64,000 nt of DNA. Source: Candidatus Polarisedimenticola svalbardensis. GTDB lineage: Bacteria > Acidobacteriota > Polarisedimenticolia > Polarisedimenticolales > Polarisedimenticolaceae. The notes under the pieces are model-generated. The model was not told the origin of the DNA, ran no database searches, and saw only the letters and a program-made list of their open reading frames with translations. Shown here in pieces: positions 37,813-44,876 of the stretch. A program made the translations under genes and the position numbers. The stretch covers positions 1-64,000 of the forward strand of contig JACXWD010000003.1 of NCBI GenBank assembly GCA_014764515.1, given 5' to 3'. How positions within the stretch are numbered: position 1 is the first letter of the stretch; every line of letters starts with the position of its first letter.

Positions 37813-38982
37813 ATGGACTGGCCACGTACACCGGTTGAGCGTATCCCGAGAAACCGTTTTAAACCACCTTTCTGTCCTCGACGAGAATGTCCTTCCCATG
37901 ATCGGCTTGAATTCCGATGGGTCCGCGACGGCACCTATTCCAGGAAGTGCGATCGCAGGATTATCCAGAAATATTGGTGCAAATCCTGCGGCAAGAGGTT
38001 TTCCCAGCAAACATTCTCCTGTACCTACTATCTGAAGAAACCGAAGCTGCTTCCCCTGATCGCGGCAGCTCTGGTGTGCTGTGGCGCCGCACGGCAAATC
38101 TCCCGGGCCCTCGGGTGTTCCCACACCACCGTGATCTGCCAGGCCAACCGGATCGGACGACATACGCTGCTCTTTCATTCTATCTCGCTGGAGCAGCTGC
38201 GAGCAGTTAGGGAAGCGTTGGCTCTAGATCATTTCGAAACGTTCCAGTTTTGCCAGGAGATGCAGGTAGGTATCGGCACGGCAGTCGGACGATTGAGCCA
38301 TTTCGTCTACGGGCTGGACCCGGCGCCACACAAGCTGGGCGGCATAATGACTCCAGGACGCGCCAAACGCATCAAATCGCTGGTCAAGCGTCGAGGGCCG
38401 CTACCCTCCGGAAGCTACAAAAAATCCGTGGAGAGGATCCTGGCCTTGCTGATTCCTAAAGTGCCGGACGGTGAGCAACTCCACCTGATCACTGACGGCA
38501 AGCAGGATTATCGCACTGCAGCACAATCACACATCAATTCGGGCAAACTCAGGATGGACATCTTTTCGAACCCTCCCCGGCGCCTGAAGCACGAGCCGAA
38601 AAGCGCAGACGCTAAGGTGCGGGACCAGGCGATGTTTCCGGTGGACCTGCTCCATAAACTGATCCGACACTGCATGGCCAACCACAAGCGGGAAACCATC
38701 GCCCACGGCCGGCGGGTGAATTCAATCATGCTTCGACTGTACGTCTTCATAGCGTGGCGCAACTTCGTGAAAGATAAGTCGGAGCGGCGTCCGCAGAACA
38801 AAACACCGGCTATGGATGTCGGTCTCGTCGATTGCTTCCTGAATTGGAAACAGGTACTCAGCCGAAGACTGTATCCCTGGAAGCAAAGCCTCGCTTCGAT
38901 GGACAGCAGGCTGTATGCCATGAAGATGGAAACTCCGGCGGTGGGACGGAACAAGCACCACGACCTGGTCAATGCTTACTGA
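37813..38982 (+). CDS. IS-type DDE transposase with zinc-ribbon N-terminus
   Basis: 389 aa. N-terminal zinc ribbon with Cys21, Cys26, Cys56 and Cys59 (YWCKSCGKRFSQ); HTH at about 92-112 (ARQISRALGCSHTTVICQ). Candidate catalytic triad: Asp139 (ALDHFETFQF), Asp228 (HLITDGKQDY) and Glu294 (NHKRETIAHGRR), as in IS1/IS1595-like elements. Codon use is less GC-biased than in its neighbours, suggesting transfer. The frame is complete. I find no terminal inverted repeats or target duplication, so it may be a solitary or decayed insertion, or a domesticated gene. Confidence 0.8.
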   Translation: MDWPRTPVERIPRNRFKPPFCPRRECPSHDRLEFRWVRDGTYSRKCDRRIIQKYWCKSCGKRFSQQTFSCTYYLKKPKLLPLIAAALVCCGAARQISRALGCSHTTVICQANRIGRHTLLFHSISLEQLRAVREALALDHFETFQFCQEMQVGIGTAVGRLSHFVYGLDPAPHKLGGIMTPGRAKRIKSLVKRRGPLPSGSYKKSVERILALLIPKVPDGEQLHLITDGKQDYRTAAQSHINSGKLRMDIFSNPPRRLKHEPKSADAKVRDQAMFPVDLLHKLIRHCMANHKRETIAHGRRVNSIMLRLYVFIAWRNFVKDKSERRPQNKTPAMDVGLVDCFLNWKQVLSRRLYPWKQSLASMDSRLYAMKMETPAVGRNKHHDLVNAY

Positions 38983-39026
38983 AACCCCTAACTAAACACG
39001 CAAGCAATTAATCATGTGTTGGGGTT
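38983..39026. repeat. Imperfect inverted repeat after the transposase
   Basis: AACCCC (38983-38988) and AACAC (38995-38999) pair with GTGTT (39016-39020) and GGGGTT (39021-39026), with a 6-nt bulge. It starts at the transposase stop. It may be a terminator or part of the element end; no second copy is seen upstream. Confidence 0.35.
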
Positions 39027-39072
39027 CCAATGATCGCGACCATCAGCAATCTCAATTCCACGTTGGGAGCCT

Positions 39073-40392
39073 TCAGGTCGCTTTGGGGATGGAATCCCAG
39101 TCCGGTTCAACCGGGGTCCTTGCAGGTTTGCTGAACAGGAACCCCTGGGCGCACCGGACGCCGGTGTTCATCAGGGACTTCAGCTCATCAAGGGTCTCCA
39201 CCCCTTCGGCCACCAGCGTGATGCCGGTGGAATCCGAGAAGCGCCGGATGGTGGATACCAGTTCCCGCTTGATGGTGTGACGGTGGATATCACGGACCAG
39301 GCTCATGTCCATCTTGATGTAGTCGGGGGATATCTCCGCGATCGCCTGCAGTCCGGCATAGCCGGAACCGACGTCGTCCATGGCGACGCGATAACCCTGC
39401 CGTCTGCACCGGGTGATCATGCGGCGGACAATGGTGAAATCCTGTATCGCAGTCCGTTCGGTGATCTCGAGAACGATCTGCTGGGGCCGCAACCCGGCTT
39501 CCATCAACCGGTCGGAGAACGGCTGTTCCAGGAGGTGGGGGTCGTGAAGCGAATCCGGTTCCACGTTGAGGAACAGCTTCTGCCCATCGTCCAATCGAGG
39601 CAATCCTTCAAGCGCCCTGTTGCGGCAGATCCGCTCCAGGGTCCATAGCGTATTGTTCTGGTGGGCGATCTTGAACAGGACTTCCGGATTGGGAAACCGG
39701 CTCCTGGGGACACGGGTCAGGGCTTCCATGCCGATGACCTTGCGGTCCACAAGGTCCAGGACCGGCTGATAGACCATCTGGACCTGTTCGCCCTCGATGA
39801 CCTTGCGCAAGTTGTTGGAGTAGCGCCTCCCTTCCCGGTCCTTGTCTTTCAGGGCGTCGGCGAACGCCTCTTCCCGGCAGCGGTAGACGATGCGGTCGAT
39901 GGGGATTCCCGGTTCGTAACGCATCAATGAACCGCCAACGTAGATACCGAACGATTGCAGCTGTCGGGCCGGGATTGTTTTCGTCAGGTGTTTCCTCAAG
40001 CTCCTTCGCAGCCGGAAGCGGACCCGGGAAACATCCATACCGTTCAACGACCGTCCGGTCCGGGGGGCATCCAGCAGGATCACGAATCCGTTGCCGATGA
40101 TGCTCGGCCAGAACAACTGATCCGTGGTCCTCATCCGGCGGGACTGGAAGTCGGCGAGGAAGCCGCGGATCTCGTCGAGGATGCCGTCATAGGCCTGCCA
40201 GGTTTCAGGGTTGTCGTTCAGCTCGTTCTGCAAAACGCTGACCGAAAGCATGCCGAGCTGTTGCTTGTGGGGAAGTTCGCGGGAAGCCCGCAGGAAAAGA
40301 TCGTTGAGGGACTCGAGAGCGACGTTACCGACGTCGGCATGGCCGTCAAGCGGACCATCGGGGAAGGCGCGGTGCGACGAGTGGATACTCAT
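39073..40392 (-). CDS. EAL-domain c-di-GMP phosphodiesterase with degenerate GGDEF
   Basis: 439 aa. Residues about 45-195 resemble a GGDEF domain whose signature is degraded (SIIGNGFVILL in place of GGDEF, and FADALKDKDREGRR at its end). The EAL domain (about 200-435) keeps the catalytic set: EAL 223-225, Asn in LFLNVEP, Glu in LEITE, DD in AMDDVGSGYAGL, Lys in IKMDMSL, EGVE and Gln in AQGFLF. It should hydrolyse c-di-GMP to pGpG. Its ATG overlaps the stop of the cyclase gene (ATGA), so synthesis and degradation enzymes are co-translated. Confidence 0.92.
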   Translation of the reverse strand: MSIHSSHRAFPDGPLDGHADVGNVALESLNDLFLRASRELPHKQQLGMLSVSVLQNELNDNPETWQAYDGILDEIRGFLADFQSRRMRTTDQLFWPSIIGNGFVILLDAPRTGRSLNGMDVSRVRFRLRRSLRKHLTKTIPARQLQSFGIYVGGSLMRYEPGIPIDRIVYRCREEAFADALKDKDREGRRYSNNLRKVIEGEQVQMVYQPVLDLVDRKVIGMEALTRVPRSRFPNPEVLFKIAHQNNTLWTLERICRNRALEGLPRLDDGQKLFLNVEPDSLHDPHLLEQPFSDRLMEAGLRPQQIVLEITERTAIQDFTIVRRMITRCRRQGYRVAMDDVGSGYAGLQAIAEISPDYIKMDMSLVRDIHRHTIKRELVSTIRRFSDSTGITLVAEGVETLDELKSLMNTGVRCAQGFLFSKPARTPVEPDWDSIPKAT

Positions 40393-41747
40393 GACTTCTC
40401 GTCGCCTCCCCAGAGCGAGTCAAGGTCATGCTCGGTGAACGGCTGTCCGAAATCGTCAGCCGGGTCCATGGCGGCATCGCCGATTTCCACCGCCTTGTAG
40501 CAGTTCACCTTGTTGCGGCCGGTTCTTTTCGCCTCGTACAGCGCTTCGTCAGCATGGCGGATCAGCTCATCGCCGTCATTGCCGTCCATCGGGTAGGCCG
40601 AGACCCCGCCACTGATGGTCAGGCTTCCACTCGGCTGGCTTTCCTGATGCGGGAAAGGATGGGCTTCTATGGCGGCCCGGATCCGTTCCGCTGCTCTGAG
40701 AGAGGCTGCTGCGTCGGCTCCAGGCATGGCGATGACGAATTCCTCGCCGCCGTACCGGCAGGCAAGATCCCCCGGGCGGAGATTCGAGCGAACCACCTTG
40801 GCGAACTCCCGCAGCAGGTTGTCCCCTTCGGGGTGGCCGTGTGTGTCGTTGTAATTCTTGAAATGATCGATGTCGAAGATGAAGATGCCGAGGTTGCCGA
40901 CAACGTTCTCCTTCTCCAGGATCTGTTCCCCCAGCTCCTTGCGGAAGTAACTCTTGATCATGAGTCCGGTCAGCCCGTCGAAATTCGCACGGGCCTGCAT
41001 TTCGCTCAGGCTGACCGCATGGGAGTAGGCGATGGAGCCCAGATTGCTGATGGTCTGAAGCATCAGCTTGGCGTTGCGGTCCTGCTCCGCCTTGGGACGT
41101 CCGATGCAGAGCACACCCAGCGCCCGGGTTTTGTCGCCGGCATGGTGGATGATCGGGCTGATCAGATCCAGGCGGAGACTGGTGTGATTCGCGAGTGGCC
41201 GCACGCCCTCGGTTCTGGTCGGATCCAGCCAGTCCTTGTGTGTCATCTCCACGCGGTGGGCTGCGACCCATCCGATCTTGCCTTCGCCCATGGGGATGGA
41301 GGCTACTTCCGGGGGGATAACGCCCAGGCCTTCGTGCTCAACAAGGGTCAGGGTCTGGGTATCGCTGTTGTCGGTCTGGGGGTCCTGCCTCAGATCGACT
41401 CCGGTCCGGTAGAGCAGGAACTGATCCGGGTCGAACACCGCACGCGCCAGGTCGGCGATCATAAGGTTCACATCCCGCTCGTCCAGGCTGGCCCGGTTCA
41501 ACCTGTCGACACCTTCGGTGAGCTTGCCGACGAACACGGACAGGGTCTTGCTGGATGCCTGGATCCCGGCGTACTGTTTCGTGAGTTGTTTCCGCAGAAG
41601 GTCGGCCTCGACGCCGGCGTTCCGCATCCGGACGACCTCGGCCCGGAGGCGCTTGATCCCCACCCTGCCGAGGAGCAGCCCCAGCAGGAAAAGAATCGCT
41701 CCCAGCGCGTAGCCGGGCAACAGCTGTCCCGAACCGAAATCAATCAC
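40389..41747 (-). CDS. Diguanylate cyclase (GAF-GGDEF), membrane-anchored
   Basis: 452 aa. One N-terminal membrane helix (YALGAILFLLGLLLGRVGI) is followed by a coiled coil (about 35-90), a GAF domain (about 95-245) and a GGDEF domain with active GGEEF at 333-337. The feedback I-site RPGD is at 324-327, exactly five residues before it. It makes c-di-GMP and should be product-inhibited. It is coupled to the downstream phosphodiesterase. The 235-nt upstream region holds a GGTATACC palindrome at 41813-41820 and no clear -35/-10 pair on this strand. Confidence 0.94.
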   Translation of the reverse strand: MIDFGSGQLLPGYALGAILFLLGLLLGRVGIKRLRAEVVRMRNAGVEADLLRKQLTKQYAGIQASSKTLSVFVGKLTEGVDRLNRASLDERDVNLMIADLARAVFDPDQFLLYRTGVDLRQDPQTDNSDTQTLTLVEHEGLGVIPPEVASIPMGEGKIGWVAAHRVEMTHKDWLDPTRTEGVRPLANHTSLRLDLISPIIHHAGDKTRALGVLCIGRPKAEQDRNAKLMLQTISNLGSIAYSHAVSLSEMQARANFDGLTGLMIKSYFRKELGEQILEKENVVGNLGIFIFDIDHFKNYNDTHGHPEGDNLLREFAKVVRSNLRPGDLACRYGGEEFVIAMPGADAAASLRAAERIRAAIEAHPFPHQESQPSGSLTISGGVSAYPMDGNDGDELIRHADEALYEAKRTGRNKVNCYKAVEIGDAAMDPADDFGQPFTEHDLDSLWGGDEKS

Positions 41748-41808
41748 CAGTCGGACCCTCGCTCTGGTCTGCTCTCAAACCGCATACAGGTACGATGCCT
41801 GCTAATGC

Positions 41809-41823
41809 AATGGGTATACCTAT
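41809..41823. promoter_or_regulatory. ATAGGTATACCCATT motif, second copy near 2429
   Basis: On the minus strand this reads ATAGGTATACCCATT. At 2429-2444 (plus) the same string occurs with one extra A (ATAGGTAATACCCATT). Both sit 60-150 nt upstream of a gene start (the cyclase, and the exported protein at 2577). The core GGTATACC is palindromic here. A shared regulator site is possible. Confidence 0.3.
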
Positions 41824-41970
41824 AGAGAGCGAAGTCAGGTTCAATTATGTAACTGTAATGCTGCCAACGTTTGCGGCGACTGAATCGGGAAAAATGCCGT
41901 AGCTGCGCTGTTCCGGCTCGCAGGGAACGGCACCTCGGGTGACGGTCGATGTCAGTGTCTGGGGAATGTG

Positions 41971-41976
41971 TAGAAT
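41971..41976 (+). promoter_or_regulatory. -10 element placing the queE start at its own ATG
   Basis: TAGAAT ends 6 nt before the queE ATG, and no Shine-Dalgarno precedes that ATG. Transcription would begin at or next to the A of ATG, giving a leaderless mRNA. The -35 region is poor. Confidence 0.4.
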
Positions 41977-41982
41977 ACCGGG

Positions 41983-42621
41983 ATGCTGCAGATAAACGAG
42001 ATCTTCCACTCCATCCAGGGCGAGGCCCTGGCCACCGGACGGCCTTGTACCTTCGTGCGATTGACCGGCTGCAACCTGCGTTGCAGCTGGTGTGATACCG
42101 AATACGCCTTCCACGAAGGCAGGCCGATGACTGTGGGCCAGGTTATGGCGGAAGTGGACTCTCATGGATGCAGCCTGGTGGAGGTCACCGGCGGCGAGCC
42201 GCTGCTGCAGGCCGAGTCCGTGCTCCTGATGGAGCGCCTGCTTGAATCCGGTCGTGAGGTCCTGATTGAAACCGGCGGCGGCGTGAGTATCGCGGCGGTT
42301 CCCCGGGGAGTCGGGATCATCCTCGATATCAAGTGCCCCGGAAGCGGTGAATCGGAATCGAACCTCTGGAACAACCTGAACCTGCTGCCCGACGGTTCCC
42401 AGGTCAAGATGGTGGTGCGGGACCATGACGATTTTTCATGGGCGGCGGACAGGGTCCGGGAGCTGGGGCTGACCTCGCGGTTCAACGTGTTTCTGGCCCC
42501 GGTAGAAGGGCAGTGCAGTCCTGGAGATCTGGCGGAATGGATTCTCGAAAGCGGCCTGGACGTCCGGCTGCAGATCCAGCTTCACAAGGTTCTGTGGCCA
42601 CACCTGGACAGGGGAGTGTAG
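41983..42621 (+). CDS. queE: 7-carboxy-7-deazaguanine synthase
   Basis: 212 aa radical-SAM enzyme. The cluster motif CNLRCSWCDTEYAF (Cys x3 Cys x2 Cys, about 32-45) is preceded by the QGEALATGRPCTFVRLTGC block. VTGGEPLLQ binds SAM. It converts 6-carboxytetrahydropterin to carboxydeazaguanine for queuosine synthesis. It lacks a ribosome site, consistent with a leaderless start. queC follows 3 nt after its stop. queD is not adjacent. Confidence 0.95.
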   Translation: MLQINEIFHSIQGEALATGRPCTFVRLTGCNLRCSWCDTEYAFHEGRPMTVGQVMAEVDSHGCSLVEVTGGEPLLQAESVLLMERLLESGREVLIETGGGVSIAAVPRGVGIILDIKCPGSGESESNLWNNLNLLPDGSQVKMVVRDHDDFSWAADRVRELGLTSRFNVFLAPVEGQCSPGDLAEWILESGLDVRLQIQLHKVLWPHLDRGV

Positions 42622-42624
42622 ATC

Positions 42625-43329
42625 GTGAAAGGTGAAGGGGCCGGCCGCCCGGCCGTGGTTCTGTTATCGGGGGGACTCGATTCGGCGACGACTCTGGGAC
42701 TCGCCCTGGGCCAGGGTTACCGGTGCCATGCCCTTACCGTGGACTACGGGCAGAAGCACAATGCCGAACTGGACTGCGCCGCCCGCGTGGCCGCGGCGCT
42801 GGGAGCGACGTCTCACCGCGTAGCCAGGATCGACCCAGGCGGGATCGCCGGATCGTCGCTTACGGATACGGCGATGTCAGTAGCCAAGGATCGGACCGAC
42901 GTGGAGATAGGAGAGGGCATCCCGGACACCTACGTGCCGGCAAGGAATACGCTGCTGCTCTCGCTGGCGCTGGGGTATGCGGAGGTTCTCCGCGCACTGG
43001 ACCTGTTCATCGGCGTGAACGCAGTGGACTACAGCGGGTATCCGGACTGCAGGCCCGAGTTCCTGTCCGCCTTCGAGAACCTGGCGCGACTGGCAACCCG
43101 GACGGGCGTTGAAGGGGGGAGGTTTCGTGTCCATGCACCGCTCATGAGCTGGAGCAAGGGGCGCATCGTCCAGGCCGCCATGGAGGTCGGACTGGATCCT
43201 GCCCTGACCCTTTCCTGCTACGATCCGGACGACCACGGGCGGCCATGCGGTCGATGCGATGCGTGCATCCTGCGAGCCAGGGGGTTCGCCGACGCCGGTG
43301 TTGAGGATCCGGCGATCCGGAAGGCCTGA
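42625..43329 (+). CDS. queC: 7-cyano-7-deazaguanine synthase
   Basis: 234 aa from GTG 42625 (GGGGAG, 8-nt spacing). The PP-loop [18 protein letters not shown] (about 10-27) binds [19 protein letters not shown] follows, and the C-terminal zinc site is [20 protein letters not shown] (about 195-214). It turns the queE product into preQ0, the precursor of queuosine. Convergent with the HAMP protein. Confidence 0.96.
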   Translation: MKGEGAGRPAVVLLSGGLDSATTLGLALGQGYRCHALTVDYGQKHNAELDCAARVAAALGATSHRVARIDPGGIAGSSLTDTAMSVAKDRTDVEIGEGIPDTYVPARNTLLLSLALGYAEVLRALDLFIGVNAVDYSGYPDCRPEFLSAFENLARLATRTGVEGGRFRVHAPLMSWSKGRIVQAAMEVGLDPALTLSCYDPDDHGRPCGRCDACILRARGFADAGVEDPAIRKA

Positions 43330-43333
43330 GGCG

Positions 43334-43936
43334 TCAGCCTACCGACCTCCGCCTCGCTTCCGCCAACCGCCGAACCGTCTCAGATACATTTTCCGGTACA
43401 GGCTTGCCACTGGCGTCTTCCAGAGAGCCGGCCAGTTGCTCCAGAATTGCGATCTCTTCCCAGGTCTGATCACAGAGAGCTTCGGCCATGTCGTTGAAGG
43501 CGCGTTCCAGCTCCTCAAGGTGATCGCCTCTCCTCAGCTTGACCCGCGCCTTGTAATTGCCACACCGGATCTCGGCCATGCGGTTCCCGATGTTCACTGC
43601 CGCCCCTGCGGTTTTGTGGGTCTCGAGAAGGCTGACCAGGAAGACGCCGACAACGAAAATCAGCGATGCGAGCAGGATCAGCAGGAACTGGGCCCGGTCC
43701 TGGGCCTTGAGATAGTCCTCGAACTGGGGGGCGACGGACATCGCCGCTTCGGTTTCCCGTACGGCGGAGCTGAAAAGGCTGAAGTTCAGCAGAACGACCA
43801 GGGCCAGGACCAGAGATACGGCCAGGAGCGCCATTTTGATCTGGTAGCGGCGGTTGACCAGGAAACGTTTCCTGCGCCATTTCGCCTTTCCCGGGCGGCT
43901 TTGGGCAGGTAGGGCCTCGGAATTCGGCTTGTTCAT
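43334..43936 (-). CDS. HAMP-domain membrane protein without output domain
   Basis: 200 aa. A basic N-terminus (KAKWRRKRFLVNRRYQ) precedes two membrane helices at about 33-55 (MALLAVSLVLALVVLLNFSL) and 82-104 (FLLILLASLIFVVGVFLVSL), with a short outer loop. A HAMP-like segment (TAGAAVNIGNRMAEIRCGNY, HLEELERAFNDMAEAL) and a short coiled end follow. No kinase, cyclase or chemotaxis domain follows, so it is a truncated sensor-like protein or an adaptor. GAGGTG lies 6 nt before the ATG. Confidence 0.75.
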   Translation of the reverse strand: MNKPNSEALPAQSRPGKAKWRRKRFLVNRRYQIKMALLAVSLVLALVVLLNFSLFSSAVRETEAAMSVAPQFEDYLKAQDRAQFLLILLASLIFVVGVFLVSLLETHKTAGAAVNIGNRMAEIRCGNYKARVKLRRGDHLEELERAFNDMAEALCDQTWEEIAILEQLAGSLEDASGKPVPENVSETVRRLAEARRRSVG

Positions 43937-43956
43937 TGGTTCACCTCGATGACGCT

Positions 43957-43985
43957 AATCTAGGACCGGCCGGCGGCACCGTCAA
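43957..43985 (-). promoter_or_regulatory. Sigma-70 promoter of the HAMP gene
   Basis: On the minus strand: TTGACG, 17 nt, TAGATT (plus-strand AATCTA 43957-43962 and CGTCAA 43980-43985). The start would be near 43950, leaving a short leader with GAGGTG. Confidence 0.65.
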
Positions 43986-44005
43986 GGAGGGCCTGAACAA
44001 GAAAT

Positions 44006-44035
44006 TTGCCCAAAAAGGTTGCAACAGGGTAGGAT
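44006..44035 (+). promoter_or_regulatory. Candidate promoter of the 44082 gene
   Basis: TTGCCC (44006-44011), 18 nt, TAGGAT (44030-44035). The start near 44042 gives a 40-nt leader ending in the ribosome site GGAGGGAAGC. It lies back-to-back with the HAMP promoter. Confidence 0.45.
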
Positions 44036-44081
44036 TGTGGAGAATCGGTCGGGGCTGGCCCCGGCTCCGGCGGAGGGAAGC

Positions 44082-44477
44082 ATGGAGAACAAGGTTGTCG
44101 TTCACCTGAAGAACGGCAAAATCCATAAAGGAGTCACCCAGGACTTCGACCCGTCCAGGGAGGAGTTCTACCTCCTTCCTGCAGAGGGCGGAGGGATCCC
44201 CATGAAGATCGTGCTGGAAGGCATGAAGGCGATGTTTTACGTCCGCGACTATATCGGGAACCGGCATTTCAACGCTTCCCGGGGGCACGCCGGTGCGCTT
44301 GAAAACGCCCGCAAGGTGATCCTGCGTTTCAATGATGGTGAGGAATTGTGGGGAACAAAGGAAGATATTTCCGACGAAGGGCCCGGTTTTTTCTTTTATC
44401 CCACGGACAGGGAAGATAATAATATCCGCATATTCGTCATTCGTTCGTCGCTCAGCGGGATGGAGATCGTGGACTGA
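44082..44477 (+). CDS. Small protein with two LSm/SH3-like barrels
   Basis: 131 aa from ATG 44082, GGAGGGAAGC upstream. Two similar halves: VVVHLKNGKIHKGVTQDFDP (about 5-24) with MFYVRDYIG, and KVILRFNDGEELWGTKEDIS (about 79-98) with FVIRSSLSGMEIV. Each follows the strand-turn pattern hhhxhxxGxxhxGxxxxh. Similar short proteins are known as conserved hypotheticals near type IV pili and c-di-GMP genes. It could bind RNA or protein. It is followed by HU after 30 nt and probably shares its transcript. Confidence 0.6.
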   Translation: MENKVVVHLKNGKIHKGVTQDFDPSREEFYLLPAEGGGIPMKIVLEGMKAMFYVRDYIGNRHFNASRGHAGALENARKVILRFNDGEELWGTKEDISDEGPGFFFYPTDREDNNIRIFVIRSSLSGMEIVD

Positions 44478-44506
44478 GCGTCTTTTCGATGGAGAAGGAG
44501 TAGAGG

Positions 44507-44800
44507 GTGAACAAAGCTGAACTGGTCGACAAGCTTTCGACAAGAACAGGGCTTTCCAACACGGAGGCGAGGACGGTGGTCGATGCCATCTTTGATCCGG
44601 ACCCGCAGATTGGCCTGATCGTGTCGGAGCTTAAAAGCGGTGGCAAGGTCGCGATCAGCGGTTTCGGGACATTTGAAGCTCGCCAGAGAAAAGCTCGCCA
44701 GGGCCGCAACCCGCACACCGGCGAGCCGATCGACATCCCAGCGACCCGCGCGCCGGCATTCAAAGCCGGCAAGCCGCTCAAAGAGTCTCTTAAAGGCTGA
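44507..44800 (+). CDS. HU/IHF-family DNA-bending protein
   Basis: 97 aa from GTG 44507 (AAGGAGTAGAGG). It follows the family pattern: NKAELVDKLSTRTGLSNTEA, then GGKVAISGFGTFEARQRKAR (about 46-65) and the beta-arm RNPHTGEPIDIPATRAPAFK with the intercalating Pro. It dimerises, bends DNA and compacts the nucleoid. An insertion in the helix-turn segment (DPDPQIG) is slightly longer than in E. coli HU. Whether HU or IHF subunit is unresolved. Confidence 0.95.
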   Translation: MNKAELVDKLSTRTGLSNTEARTVVDAIFDPDPQIGLIVSELKSGGKVAISGFGTFEARQRKARQGRNPHTGEPIDIPATRAPAFKAGKPLKESLKG

Positions 44801-44876
44801 ATCTGGAATGATGTGCCGGACGTGACCGGAATCCCGGTTGACGTCCGGTACCGCAGTCCGGATCAGGACGGCGACA

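Noticed and set aside
37583..39072. Terminal inverted repeats of an insertion sequence
   Set aside because: Compared both flanks of the transposase by eye; the GGGGTTCC at 39021 has no partner on the left side.
41748..41982. preQ1 riboswitch upstream of queE
   Set aside because: No preQ1 aptamer-like hairpin with an A-rich tail is visible, and the -10 element places the transcript start at the ATG.
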